Source of the DNA: Adenanthera pavonina
Taxonomy: Eukaryota; Streptophyta; Magnoliopsida; Fabales; Fabaceae
Direction of reading: 5' to 3'
DNA length: 64,000 bases
NCBI GenBank assembly: GCA_026686845.1
Contig: JAIVEN010000007.1
Location: 32,981,001 to 33,045,000 of the forward strand
The notes under the pieces were generated by a model. It did no database searches, was not told the DNA's origin, and saw nothing but the letters and a program-made list of their open reading frames with translations. How positions within the stretch are numbered: position 1 is the stretch's first letter; each line of letters opens with the position of its first letter. A program made the position numbers and the translations under genes. Of the stretch, positions 50,550 to 63,815 are shown one piece after another.

Positions 50550-53500
50550 ATGGCAGCTGCTAAGGTGCACTGGATGTCTCAAATTATTACTTTTAATTCC
50601 GTTTCTTGTTTTTCGGCTATGTAATTTTTTTTTTTCACATTCTTGTTTGATTCTCGCAAGTTGCAGGGCAAATCTAAAGTGCGTTTAACCCGGGTCGCTG
50701 AAGACGGTCAAGCTCCTAAAAATGGTATATTTTAATTATATGTATATAATTTTTTTTAAAGGTTTCTTGCCTTTCTGAGTTTGAAATGTTATAAGACTGA
50801 TTTTTTGGTTTCTTTTTTAAATTTCTTGTGATCTGTAAACAGTGAGTGGTAGAAATTTTAAGGTATTATCGGAAAATGAGCATCTCAAAATTGGTGATGA
50901 TGGGCTCACGTAAGTATTTCTTTGTCGATGAGATTGAAAATGCATCATTTCTGGGCACTTGTAGGGAAATTAGAGGGTATTAATTTTGGTCCTTTATCAG
51001 AAAAACTGCAACAGAAGCCAGTGCACATGCAAGGTATGATATATTTTCTGACATTAAAAATCTGGAATGGCTACTCATTTAAGGCGCTGACTTGGAAAAG
51101 AGCGAATGTTTATACTTTAAAGTTTTTGTATCATAAGTGATGTTGATAGAGGTTGTAATATGTTGATTTTTTTTGTTCCTTACTTCCTCTGATCGATGAA
51201 TAATGAAGCTCTAAAACTGTCCGGTAGAAATTACAGCTTCGTGGGCTGGAAAATATGTCTATCTACATTTTCCTTTATTTTAATTTTAATTTTTATACCC
51301 TAGAATCTTGTGATCCGAATCAAACTAGGCTGCTAAAGATTTTAGCATTTGTGTAGCACATATGAAGTCCAAAACTGTTACCTTGTGTTGTATAGTTGTA
51401 TGTCTTATGTGAGTTTGTTGCTTTACAGAATGTTAGACATTGAAAGTAGTGACTTCTATTTACTCTACTTATTTGATAAATTTTTTAGAAAGGGAGAAAT
51501 TTGCTGTTCTATTTGTTTATTGTTTGGTTCTCTTCATAACTTATGTAGTAGGAGTGCTTTGGTAGCTAACAAAGGGGTTATCCTGAATACTGCCAGTAAC
51601 TCAAAGGTAATATGCCTCGTAGAACTTTCTGAATACTCTGTAACTTTGGTAGATAGTCAGAAGATATCTGAGTTTGCCAGTGGTTGGTGTTTTGTGACTC
51701 TATCATGATTATAATTATTCTGTGCCTTTGATGCTGAAGGGTGGCCTCAAAAGTATGAAGAAAAGCAGTGGCATATATGGTGGTTCTGGTATGCCTTACC
51801 TATGTCAAATGTTGTGAATAAATCTAGACAGAACCCTGTTGATGACTGCATCTATACTTTCATTACTTTTGTTTTTGGCAGCAAATATGAAAGTGAGAAA
51901 GGCATTGGCTGATGTTAGCAATGTTCAAGGCAACTCTGCAAGGAATATTAAACAGGATGCCTCTACAATGAAGTGAGAATCCTCTTCACTCTGGGTAGAA
52001 AGAGTTAGAAAGGAACATAGCAGTATTTTATAATTCTAGCAATTAACTTTCATAATGTAATATGTATTGTTGCATGTAGGTACATTTCCTTTATCTGACT
52101 TTAACTTCCTTCCACATTGCTTGCTTCCCTTACCACTTAATGTATATACTCTATTGTTTGATGTTCCATTTCTTACATGCCTATCTAGGATTTTAGCCAG
52201 TGCAGGCACCAAGTTAGGAGATGCCTCTTCAAGGAAGTCCTTTACGGTATGAAAATTGCTAAGTCGCATCTGTTTAAACTTTCTTTTAATCCATGTTGAT
52301 ATCATCTTTCTTATTCAGTTATTTGGCAGAATACTTGGTTCATTTAAGCTTTTATTGATGCATAATGACACAATGACTGGAATTGTACTTGGAATTCTAC
52401 TAATGAACTTTTAAAATCAAAGAGTGATGAAAGTAAGTCTTACAAAACCATTGATGGTGTGCAATGGACAGAGTACTTCAGTTAGTGAACCCCATTTTTG
52501 TAAGTGCTATTACCATGTCATATAAGCTTATCAAGTAAGAGATTCATCCATACATTGATTTATTTTTCCTCTGTTCCCCTTCTTGCCCCTATCTACTGCT
52601 GTGAGAAAGCATATAAGACTACTGTGATTTTGGTAGAGAACCTTTTTTAGTAGTTGGTTTAGTTGAATCATAGACCTATAACTACAAATTACTAAGTTTG
52701 TATGTTTTCTTCCTTGTTCACATCAGGGGAGACTGCAAAGGAATATAAGTCAAGTTGGTGCTCAGTTAGATGTTTCCAAGAGAGGTGATTTTCTTTTTCT
52801 TAGATGCTTTTAATTTATACTTTCAGGGTAGGTGTCACTTTAATGTGTGCCTTTGTGTGGTAAACAGTAAGAACTAGTTTGATAGCACCCTTAGGTGCTC
52901 AGAAGATTAATAAAAGTGGAGGAAGATCATCTTTTGCCACAGAGGATAGGTACATCTGGTCATATATCTTGTTTATCTCTCAATTATTACCATGACGTTA
53001 TACTAGATAGTCATTAGATATTAAAGGTCTCAAGTACTATTTTGCAGACAATTTATGTGACATTTTCTTTTTCAGGACTGCAAGGAAGTCTCGCTTACCT
53101 ATAATTACAAGGTCTGTATTTTTAATCAGAATAGGTTAAATCTTAAATGTGACTGACGCCAAAATATTCATTCGGTTCTTCTTAAAGGAGGTCTTTACCA
53201 GTACCAAAGAGGGTTAGCAGGGAAGACATGAGCAACAGAAAGGTTGTTATTATTGCTTCAATTTATTTCATCTTTGTATTGGATACAATTTATCTATCTT
53301 TATTCAGATTTTATGATCCTTGTTCATCTTTTTGTATTGGATACATTTATCACTTTCATTTCTTTTTGTTTTAAAATATTTACACTTTTCTTGTTCCTGT
53401 TATACTTTTTTTTAGGATAATGCTAGAAGTTCTGAAACAGCAGAGAAAATAAGTGGGATACCAAGTAAGAAGCTGGGATGTAGATAAGTACTGTGTAAAT

Positions 53501-56500
53501 TTCATTGAACTATGTTACGTTATGTTGTTTAAACTAATTATTTTTTCAGCTAAGGCAGAAACAGTGAAAAAAGTTGCCTTGCAACCATCTAGTGCAAGAA
53601 GCCATCTATGGAAGACTCGAGCGAGTGATGGCTGTGTTCATATGTGAGTGACAGTCATAATATTAGTGCCCATAGACTTTGTGGGGATTGTGTTCTTCTG
53701 TTAAAATGAATAGCAATTTGTTTTCCATTCCATTGTTTTTGAAGTTGCTAAACTGCAGAACTCTAAACATTTGAGTCTACATAGTAAAAAGATTTAAGAG
53801 ACAAGATTCATCTAGAAACTTGGCAATGACCTGCAGCAAAGCTGTGTGGGGCCAATATGAGGCACTTGAAGGGAGTTAATTATTACCCGATCATAAAGAA
53901 ATCCGTGATGTTATTAAATATTACAGTCTTATACATTGCTAATGTGCCAGGAGAAGAGAGTTGTCTATTGGCATTTATATCTCTAGAATTTGGTGCTTGT
54001 TTTGTAAAATTTTATGTTAGCATGTGTACCATCTATTTTCTTTACAAAAGCTGGTCTTTGGAGAATGTTATTGCAAAATTTATGACACAAAATAGAGCAT
54101 AAAGAACAGTTAAATGAGGATATCATGTACATTTTTCCTTTTTTCCCCAGAAATGGAAGCTACCATTAAAAATTTAAATTCATTAGCATATGCCTGCATG
54201 CCTGTTTATTTTTTATTTATTTATTTATTCTTTTTTTGTTTTAGTAACTACAATTCCTTCTCGATATACATTATAGTTTGTTGAGTATTCAATCAGGCTT
54301 GCTTGACCTTTTCTAGATGGAAGATTGGAAGATGAGTTTGCTTATTATTAATTGATCATTTTCATGCAGTAATGTGGCATCCAGGTTTAAAACCAATGTT
54401 TTACATGCATCCTCAAGGAAGTCCACGAAGGTGTGTTGGCTGTATTTTCAAACTGTTCATGTAATTACCATTTGATTTGATTGGTGCAACATCTATGCTT
54501 TGGGTTGTTTGGTTGCTTAGTTTCTCTGCTATATCTGTACCCTGGCTCAACATTGTTTGTAATCCATATAATGCTGTGCTGACTGCTGAGGTAAAAAATT
54601 ATTGCACAAAATTTCACTTAAGGTATGCATATAGAATATATATATACCTTGAGTAATATGCGTTTATAAAAAGGCAGTAATAACATTAGAAAAAGAAAAA
54701 CTTGTTTCTCCTGGCTTTATGGCTTAGTCTGTTAATGTTGATCAGTTAGCTGCTGTATCTACTGCCTCATATCTTTTTCTTAAATGTGAGAGTATCCACC
54801 CTATTTGACCTGCCTTTCGCTTTGTTGGTTGCAGCCTGTTGTTAAGACCACACTCAAGGCCTCTAAAGCCCCAACAACTTCAAAATCTAAGCCCAAATCA
54901 GGTGAGGAGAAATCAACATTAGCTGCTGCAATTTCATCGCAGGATGAGGGAGCAGTCGCTTTGTCTCTTCCTGAGAATAATTTACCGGGGGTTTCCAAAG
55001 ATGCAAATGATGGGCAGCTTCCATCAGTTGGAGACAGCAATCAGAGAACAAATTCATTTGAGATAATGGGAAGGAAGAAGTCCGCCCGTCGAAAATCTTA
55101 TACAACTTTGTTAATGGAAAGATCTAAGGTTGATGCTTAATGCATTCTGCCACATTTCTTTTTGTTCACATATAGATTTTAGGTTATAATTGACTAAATT
55201 TTACAGCTTCTCAAGGAAATCGGTGAAGTGACGGAGCAAGATAGCCTACCAAATATCGATGATGAATGCAATCAACTAGAAGTTTCTGAATATATTGATG
55301 AAATATATCAGTACTATTGGGTTACTGAGGTAAGATTGATTATGCCTTTGATGAGACCATTTTTCATGTAATTATCGCCTTTCTACTGGTTGGAAAAATG
55401 TAACTTACTTTCCTGAAGAAGCTTATCCCTTTACTTTTAACTTTCCCTTTTCAACCCCATGGGAGTTTTATCATCTCTAGTCTCTAGTTATTGTAATAAC
55501 TATAGTATTTTTTAATAAATTTGTAAACTCAGTCGAATTTGTCCGGTCTCAATTTGTCTTCAACTGCAGGCACAAACTTCAGCTTTGGGAAATTACATGT
55601 CAATTCAGACAGACATTACACCTCACATGCGAGGCATATTGGTCAACTGGTTAATTGAAGTACTTCCCATTTCCCCTTAACCTTCAAATGGCTTATTATT
55701 AAGATTTTATCTCCTTTCACTTCTTGTTTTCTATAAGGTTTATTATCATGTTCATTTTCTTTGCTTTCTTATTTATGGCTTTTACAGGTACACATGAAAT
55801 TTGAGTTGATGCCAGAAACCTTGTATCTCACAGTTTCTTTGTTGGATCAGTATCTATCTCAAGTGACAATAAAAAAGAATGAATTGCAGTTAGTTGGTCT
55901 TACTGCACTTCTGCTGGCATCAAAATATGAAGATTTTTGGCATCCTAGGGTCAGAAAAACTTCTCCAACATTCTTTTCTTTCAAAGAAATTATTGCATGG
56001 ATTTATCGGGATGATTGTAATATGTGCTTTCTGTCTATCTGTTTTAGGTCAAAGATTTAATAAGTATTTCAGTTGAGTCATATACAAGGCATCAAATACT
56101 TGGAATGGTATGCTGGCTTACTTTTCTGAGCATATTCCAATGACACAACTCCTTTTCACTTGCTCAACTCTAAAATAGTAATCTCGGTACACCTCATTGC
56201 TTATTTGTGTAAAAAAATGGACTATAAAGAATTTTTAAAGCATACTAATTTGTTGATAGAGGTAGGTTGATTAGACTATTAAATGCTTGTAAGGAGTTGT
56301 CATGTGTTGGCATTTATTCTTTAGCAATAGGAATTGTGCTTAGTCTATTACTCTTATTCTTTTTTTTCCCTGTCTCAGAACTTTTAGACCTGTTCGAGGG
56401 ACAGGTTCAAGGTTTCCATGACTAGATTCTAATGCCTATAGTTGTTTTGCTGTTCAGGAGAAGCTTATTCTTAGAAAATTGAAGTTCCGTCTTAATAGTC

Positions 56501-57484
56501 CCACTCCTTATGTTTTTATGCTGAGGTTTTTGAAGGCTGCTCAGTCAGATATGAAGGTATGTTACTGCAGCATAAATGTTCTATGCAGATCATGCCAATT
56601 TAGGATATCAACTTGACATTGCTTCTAGAGCTTGAAGGATGATAGTTAATGAAGATATAAAACCTTCACTTATAGTTGATTGTTCTATTATTCGATTTTC
56701 TAAACATTTTGGTGAATATTTATCCCAGCTGGAACACCTGGCATTCTTTCTTATTGAACTGTGCCTAGTTGAATATGAAGCTTTAGCATTCAAGTCTTCA
56801 ATGTTATGTGCATCTGCTATCTATGTTGCTCGTTGCACCCTGCAAATTACCCCACCATGGAGTCCATTGCTTCACAAGCATGCTCGCTATGAAGTTTCCC
56901 AAATCAGGCATGATTCCATCTTCTTTTGGATCCAGCTTAGTTTCAGTCCTTACACATTTGCTATTATCCTTTCCAAACCAAATTTAATAAAGGAGATAAC
57001 TTTTTACATTTCAGCATCAGACATAATGAAAGAAACTTAGCTATAATTCTTTTATATTTATTTTGGGTTTTAACAAATGAACGATATGTTGAAGAACTTT
57101 TTCAAAATAATGAATAATATGATGTTAAGTTAACAATAGATGTTCATGAATTTATATCAAAGAACATTATAATAAAAACCCTATGAATGGAAAAAATTAC
57201 GTGTTAGACGCAATAATACTCAAATTTGATATGGTAGTACTAGATACTTGATAACTGTATCCGAAAAAGAAACTTGTAGAATTCTATGTAAGTTTTGTTA
57301 TTTTATAATTTTGGGTGATTCTCGTTATGCTAACTGCGTCATTTGCAGGGATTGTGCGGAGATGATATTGAAGTTCCATAAATCTGCAAGGACAAGAAAG
57401 TTAATGGTTACCTATGAAAAATATTCAAGGCCTGAACTCAGTGGGGTTGCAGCACTAAAACCATTGGATAGCCTTCCTCTCTAA
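50550..57484 (+). CDS. CYCB3-1: Cyclin B3-1 (B-type mitotic/meiotic cyclin)
   Basis: The regulatory partner of cyclin-dependent kinases in G2/M, nuclear. I reconstructed 23 exons: 50550-50564, 50667-50724, 50843-50909, 51001-51033, 51552-51606, 51740-51788, 51882-51972, 52189-52246, 52727-52784, 52868-52949, 53076-53111, 53188-53242, 53416-53464, 53550-53643, 54370-54430, 54835-55128, 55207-55329, 55570-55659, 55788-55949, 56048-56107, 56458-56556, 56729-56907 and 57349-57484. They total 2,004 bases, all in frame, for 667 residues. A destruction box RKALADVSN lies at 98-106. The N-terminal half is basic and Ser-rich. The cyclin box carries MRGILVNWLIEVH (446-458) and SKYED (501-505), followed by the C-terminal cyclin fold. 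The intron 56908-57348 starts GC instead of GT. The first exon (MAAAK) is the least certain. The long N-terminus and lone B3 type fit plant cyclin B3-1. Confidence 0.88.
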
Positions 57485-60246
57485 TTTGACTTGTTTTTCT
57501 ATTCTTCAATCTACCTCTTTGTAATAGGTGTAATATGTGATATACTTAGAAATTATTTTGTAATGTTGTAACCAGCAACCACATGTGACTGCATATAATA
57601 TGAATATGCACCACAAAAGGAAATGAATTTAAAAAAAAAAAACTTGAGGCATTGTTGTAATCAAGAATCCTTTTTTTGGATTTGGCAAAAAAAAAAAAGA
57701 ATCTCTTTTTTGGAATTCATTTGAGAAATGAGGTGATTCTTATTTTTAATTACTTTAGTAACTTGTGAAAAAAAAAACTTTAGTAACATTAGTAAATTGA
57801 ATTGTTGAAAATGTTTTGAAAAAGCCAACATGGAAAATTTTAATGAACATTTTATCTGTATTTTTTCCATAACCTCGGGGTATTATTTGCATCAGCAAGT
57901 CTAACATTCTTACCAAGATGATATTTGTGAGAAATTTGAAGATAAATGATGTGTGGTATGTTTATATATGGGGAGGGGGGGGGGGTGTGGGTGGGGTGGT
58001 TTGTTTGGTCAAGTGATTCAAAATTTAGAGAAATATTGAAAAGTTGGCAGGTTGAATTTTTATATTTATTCAGATATTCGGTAGATTATACACTATTAGG
58101 CATTAAGGTTTCTACTTTTGACACGAGATAGTCGAGTTTTGAAAAGTTTTTCCGTTGTAACGGCTTCATTCCATGTTCCAGCTTGCTATATTCTTTTCAA
58201 TTAATTAATAGTTAGCCTCTAAAAAACTATTAGTAATTTTGTCCATTAAATGAAATTTCTCATACTCATCTCTGAAATGTATATATTTTATTTTCTAATC
58301 AATATGATATTTTAATTAGTCAAGTTACTTTTAATTAATAAATGAGACCCCACTAGCCACATGGCATTTTATAAAAAAAAAATCACTTTTCACAGAAATT
58401 CCCACCAGAATAGGATCGTTTAACATATACATACATAAATACATACACATATACGCACAGATATGTGTGTGTGTGTGTGAAATCCCCACGAGAAAAATGT
58501 CACTTGGACAAATTTAAGACATGAAATAATTTACAGTTAAGCTATTTTGAGTGAGTCATTTTGGAGTCATGAATTTGCTAAATGGATTAATTATTTTGAA
58601 TGTGGAAAAAATTTTTAAACAAAATTCAACCACTTCGAAGGATCAAAGTAAAAGAGGAATAGCTTTTTAAGGATGAAATCATCAATATTCAATATACTCT
58701 TGCTTTATTCAAAATCTCCTTAGAGATGACCACCTTAAACTTTCCAACCTGGAAACAAAAGGAAGCATACAAAAGCAAAACCCTGACTTTCTTTCTTCAT
58801 TTCATTTGGTGGAAATCTTTTCTTCCTTGATTTATAGAAACATGCTAAAACACATCCACCCTGACAAATCAAATTTTCAAGTCCAATCCTTGATCGTTCT
58901 CTTGCACAAGAAACATGCAGCCTAAGTCAATTACCAGATTAGAAACAAGTTCACAGAAGAATATTCAAAAACAAAACGACTGCTTTCTAGAAATCCCAGT
59001 TTACCAAGGACAAGGCTATTTCTAATTTCAATGGATGCAATATGCACCAGACAAATTAATCTAACATGAAACAGAAGTTTTATAGGAGGGGGTGGCGAAC
59101 ACAAAGCAGGGCATGCTTCAATAACTTTAGAAATAATTAGTTTCTTAAGTACTTGTTATCAGATTATTCAATAAAATTATGATATGCAAAGATACTTTTT
59201 CTGAAGGAGTCAAATAATATGCTGTTGATTCGACAAGATGTTCTCCCATGTTAAGCTTTCATTAATAAACTTGATCAAACAATCAGAATGATTAAGGTTT
59301 ATGAGCAGGAAAATCAAAATTTTTGAGATGAAAGAGACCTATCCAGAGAAGTTTACTGATATAAACACTGGCTTGAACCTAGAATGTAGAATGCCAGGTT
59401 CAAGTGAATCAAATAGAGTGCAAAAACCATTCTATTTTCTCCTTCCTAATGTGTCATGTGAGACAAGACAATAATCAAACCATAACTGAGGATGCTGCAT
59501 AGATATATTTGTATACCTTCTTAGCATTATATGGATATATCTAAGTTCAAAATGACAGAGGACCAACAGAAAATGGAATTAGTTAAAAATCAAGGACACC
59601 GACACTAACATATGATACAAACCAAATATTGTGACATGAAAAAATGAGAAATGTTCATGTTTAATTTGAAGGGTCACATTTTTTCTGACAGTGTTCAACA
59701 CAAGTTGAACATGACAACAACTCATTTTCTGAATTTGAATGTGCTTTGTACGAGGATAGACAAACATCTGCTCAAGCATCTGCTGAATAAATATATTTAG
59801 ATAAACACTTGAGGGGGTAAAACTACTCAATGAATCAACAAAGTCATAAGCTGGGTTTCAGTTTCAAACACGGAAATTCAAATTAGCAATAGAAGACCTA
59901 TAATAACACAAGACAGGTGTAAATTGGATTCCTCAGGACAAGTTTGATCCATATTGTTCAACTATTACCAAAAAGAGAAAATGACAAGAAACAATTCAGG
60001 GACAGAATTGAAGTAAATCTCTTAAGAATATTGCATATAGATATATGTCATATTGTATAAGCTCACCAAACATGAAAAGATTCATTTCCTCTAACAACAG
60101 TGTGAGCAACTTGGACTCTTCGGCATCCCTGCCTATCTATATACAATCTTTTACACCAACATATACCAATACCATACTAAGAATTAACCAAATATATATT
60201 ATATCTAACCTATTTGATTGTATTGCATAAATTACCTATCAAAAGA
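57485..60246. other. Region between convergent genes, no coding found
   Basis: 3' flanks of the convergent cyclin and DUF2358 genes. There is a G-run (57971-57984) and a GT microsatellite near 58462-58479. From about 58700 to 60200 the DNA is less AT-rich than other spacers but has no supported reading frame; transcribed non-coding or UTR sequence is possible. Confidence 0.45.
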
Positions 60247-61150
60247 CTATGAACATGTAGCTAGAACATCTTGTGGTAGCAACCTCCCATCTTGATCCAA
60301 TGTTCCTTTAACTGCTCGGTAAAACTCAATCCATGAAGAAGAGTAGGAATCCACAGGACCCCATAAAAATGTAGGGTTTGGACTTGCAGGGCATGCAGTG
60401 ACCAAATCCAAAACTGAGACTGGTTTGAGCGTCTGTGGGAAATTGAATGCTAAATTGTCCACTTTGTGTTCATAAATTTTTCCATTTCTGCCCAGTTTGT
60501 AACGTGAAGTACCCTGAAATTCTCCCTTGGTTTCCCATGGAACTCTAGGGACTCCTCTCAGGTTCCACCTAATCAATATCTCATTCTCTGAAGGCTGCCA
60601 TATCCTATACACATCCAAAGCAATCTCACGAAACAAAATTTTACCATGGAACCTCAATGCCCAGAAGATCAATTTGTACTTTTCAATTCCAGTGAACGAA
60701 TTCAAAGGGTCCTTAAATGTTACGTCGTCCCTGAAACGATCAAAATTCCAGCTTTCTCAGGCAAAAAAAAAAAAAAACCACGACAAAACAACCCAGTTGA
60801 TAGATTAAAGAGTTAAATGCGAAAAGATACCTGTAGATTTCATAATTGAGATCTTTGATGAAGAGAAGAGGGAGGTCCTCACGAAGGGTTCTCACAGCGT
60901 AACCAAGATTGACATAGAAATCGTCTTTTTGATCCTTGTTGTCTTGAACACCAGGAAGCGTGTTCACTTGGGCAACCTGTACAGTGGAACTTTGAAGGCA
61001 GTTCAGTGAAGAAGAAGAAACAGAAGAGGCGAAAGATAGAGGATAGTGAGAAGTTGGTTTTGGAAGAGAAGGGGTTTGAGAAAAGGGCTTTTCTTTGGAT
61101 TTGGTATGGGGTAAGAGGGACGAAGGAAGGTTGGGTAGAAGAAAAGCCAT
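60247..61150 (-). CDS. DUF2358 family plastid protein
   Basis: A plant protein of unknown biochemical role whose family (DUF2358, with a SnoaL/NTF2-like fold) is predicted to be chloroplast-located. The exons are 60831-61150 and 60247-60730, with a GT-AG phase-2 intron that splits an Arg codon. They give 267 residues. The first 55 or so residues are rich in Ser, Pro and Lys and poor in acids, a probable transit peptide. The family core runs from about 83 (LREDLPLLFIKDLNYEIYRD) through DDVTFKDPLNSFTGIEKYK, IWQPSENEILIRWNLRG and YKLGRNGKIYEHKVDN. No lesion is seen. It is convergent with cyclin B3-1, and I recall the same two families adjacent in Arabidopsis. Confidence 0.88.
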
Positions 61151-62670
61151 GGCCTCTATTGCTCAGTGATCCCCAGAGATATTAGATTGTCATCTGAGAG
61201 CGAGAGACAGAGAAAGAAAAAGAGGGGAAGAGATTTGTCGCGCTGATTCTCTCGCGAGCATACGAGTTTCTGGGGACGAAGCAAAATGAGGCTCCGGTTT
61301 TCTGTCTGAACGAGTGGTTTTGAACATGGCCATGACACGGGTTGATTTTCATTTTTCATTCGACCCGTATTTTCTTAATATTTTCCTTAAATAACTTTCT
61401 GAGAAAACAAAAATTCCAAACAATTGAAAATGGTTCTCTCTGATGCCTATCATATCATGTTTATGAGAAATAAAATGAAGGTGAATTTCCTTTGACTCAG
61501 GTTAAAAAAAGAGTTTTGGCCAAGAAAAAAAAAAGATAAAAATGTTGATTTCCGTGACAAAACTTACCGTTCCTGACTTTGGTTTTGGTCCTTACATAAA
61601 TACATGTTACATTGGTAAATTGAGAAAATAGCAGCAATTTCCCATAAAATTTTGAATGAATCTAAGGAAAATTCTCACTTAAATATCATGGGGGCAAGAT
61701 ATTCTAAAAAAACATACTATGAATTTTCAAAATTCTCAATAGCTATCAAAATATCAACTTAGAATTAAAACATGATGGGAAGTGTTGATTTTTCTAATGC
61801 TCTTTTATTTCTATTAGATTCTTACCTATTTATAATTGATTTTCACCAATTTTTGACTGATCTCACTTTTTTTTTTTACTAATCTTTACTTATTTTTAAT
61901 CGATTTTCACATATTCTCAAGGCAAAATGAACATTTTCTTACACATTTTAATCCAAGTTTGGTACATTGGTTGCTATTGAAAATTTTGTAAATTTACAGT
62001 ACATTTTTGGAAATATCTTGCCTTAATGGTATTTAAGTAGAATTTTTTATTTAAATATTTTTATTTCAAAAATATTATTTTATGTATTAATATTTATGTT
62101 TAAGAAATATGTGATGCTATTACTCGTTGTGATAATGCTAGAAGGTAGATACATGTTCAAATAAAATAAAAAATAAAAGCATCAAAGTTCAATATAAGCG
62201 AATTTGTTCAACACAAAGGCTATCACTTAAGAAAAATCGTCAAGGGAACAGAATGAAGGCTTTTTTTTGGTCAACGAACAAGAAAGAAGACCACTCTAGC
62301 AAAAGTAAGGCCCTATTTGGTGGAATGAAATCATGATAAATCAAATTTGGGTAGTTGTGAGGAGATTTCTTTGCTTTGAAAAGATGGAGAAATATTGGAT
62401 TTGTTTGTTCTAAAAATTTAGAAGTGTATTATTTAATTTATATATAGGATAAATAATATTATATTTTTTTACAAAAATAAGTGTATTTTTATTTATTGTA
62501 ATATCATTGATAATTTTAAAGCTAGAATATAATTTTTAAATAAAAAATGAATTTTTTGGGCCACCAGCATTTTTGACATTTTGAGTTTTCATTTTCCTTT
62601 CTGTAACAATTTTTTTTTACAAACCAAACATTATTTTCAATCAAACATATATATAAAGACAAAAACACAT
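61151..62670. other. Intergenic, no gene seen
   Basis: The first 200 bases are the promoter and 5' UTR of the DUF2358 gene; the rest is AT-rich. A GGCCCTATTTGGTGGAATGA motif at 62310-62329 resembles a MITE end, but no partner was found. Confidence 0.5.
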
Positions 62671-63170
62671 TTTTGATTCCTCAACTTTACACTAGGTTTC
62701 ATTTTGATTTTTTAACTTTATTTTATTTCTTTTTAATCATTTAATTTTCAAAATATAATAAAAAATTTCCATATTATTAACACCGTTAATTATATTAACA
62801 TAAAATGATAACAAAACATTATTCATTCTTGACATGTTAGTTTTCTTGGCCCAGTCATAAATATTTTATTAATTTTAAGTTTAAAATATTTTTAATTAAG
62901 TTGAAAAATTAAAATAAATAATTACAAATAATAAACTACTAAACAAAAACTCAATCATAAATTTTTTGTTTTAAAAATTAAGTTGGATAAATATATAAGT
63001 ATTAGAAAATGTTTTGTCAATATTTGAAAATGATTTATCAATATTTTCTACTAACATAGTTAATAATATTAGTGGTTGGAAAAATTTTGATTATTTTTTG
63101 AAACTTAAAGAATTAAAAAGAAATAAAATAAAGTTAAATGATCAAAATAAAACCTGATATAAAATTAAGG
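62671..63170. mobile_element. Long-inverted-repeat (MULE-like) non-autonomous element
   Basis: The left segment (about 62671-62755) and the inverted right segment (about 63090-63168) match over roughly 80 bases, sharing TTAACTTTATTTTATTTCTT and TTTTAAT. The middle contains ACACCGTTAATTATATTAAC, which resembles the middle of the element at 28655-29615, so they appear related. Limits and target duplication are not exact. Confidence 0.55.
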
Positions 63171-63172
63171 GT

Positions 63173-63815
63173 GTATTTGGTTCAATCGAGGAGAAGGGAA
63201 GAGAGAGATTTTAATGATGAAAATTGACGGGAAAAAGATTGAAGGGGTTTTTAAAATCCCTTATTTAGGGAATTTAAGGGATTTTAATGATACTTTATTT
63301 GATTCAAGAGAGGAGGGGAGGGAAGCTAATAACAAATTTACAATTATATCATTTGTATATTATATTGTATATTTTTTTTTCTTCTTTATCCATGTAACAT
63401 CAACGACGACAAGACATATATCCTCAAAAAAGGGAGAATGAGGAAGCAAATTAAGAACGACAGCAAGACTCACGCATATCAGACATAACTATGACGATGA
63501 GACGAAAGGGAAGCAAGGAAATGAGGAAGGAGGACAGCGAGGAAGATGAGCTCAAATATGCAACAATGAAGAGCTGAGATGGTGACAGTACATGCTAGGA
63601 ACAGAGACAACTCGAGCGATGACAATCGAGAGTAAAATGGATTGGTAATATTAGAAAAAGTCATGGATAAAGTGGTTATAATATTTTGGACAGTACTCTT
63701 TTTCCTTTAAAAAAACTTAAAATTGAGGGCAAGTTAAAAATTAGGTGTAAGGGGGAGGGGAGGGTAAAAATTTGGTCCCCTCCACTCCAATATTTTGAAA
63801 CAAACTAGGGGCTCC
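63173..63815. mobile_element. Possible MITE-like insertion
   Basis: The start GTATTTGGTTCAA and the inverted end GCCCCTAGTTTGTTTCAA are loosely alike, and the style (GGTGTATTTGG...) is common for plant MITEs. The interior is purine-rich and without a supported gene. The match is weak. Confidence 0.25.

Noticed and set aside
54805..55040. Overlapping open frames on both strands in cyclin exon 16
   Set aside because: Only the plus-strand frame continues through matching splice phases; the others are by-products.
56639..57040. A 133-codon open frame starting before and running past a cyclin exon
   Set aside because: It is the exon 56729-56907 plus read-through into both flanking introns. Conserved cyclin sequence resumes only at 57349.
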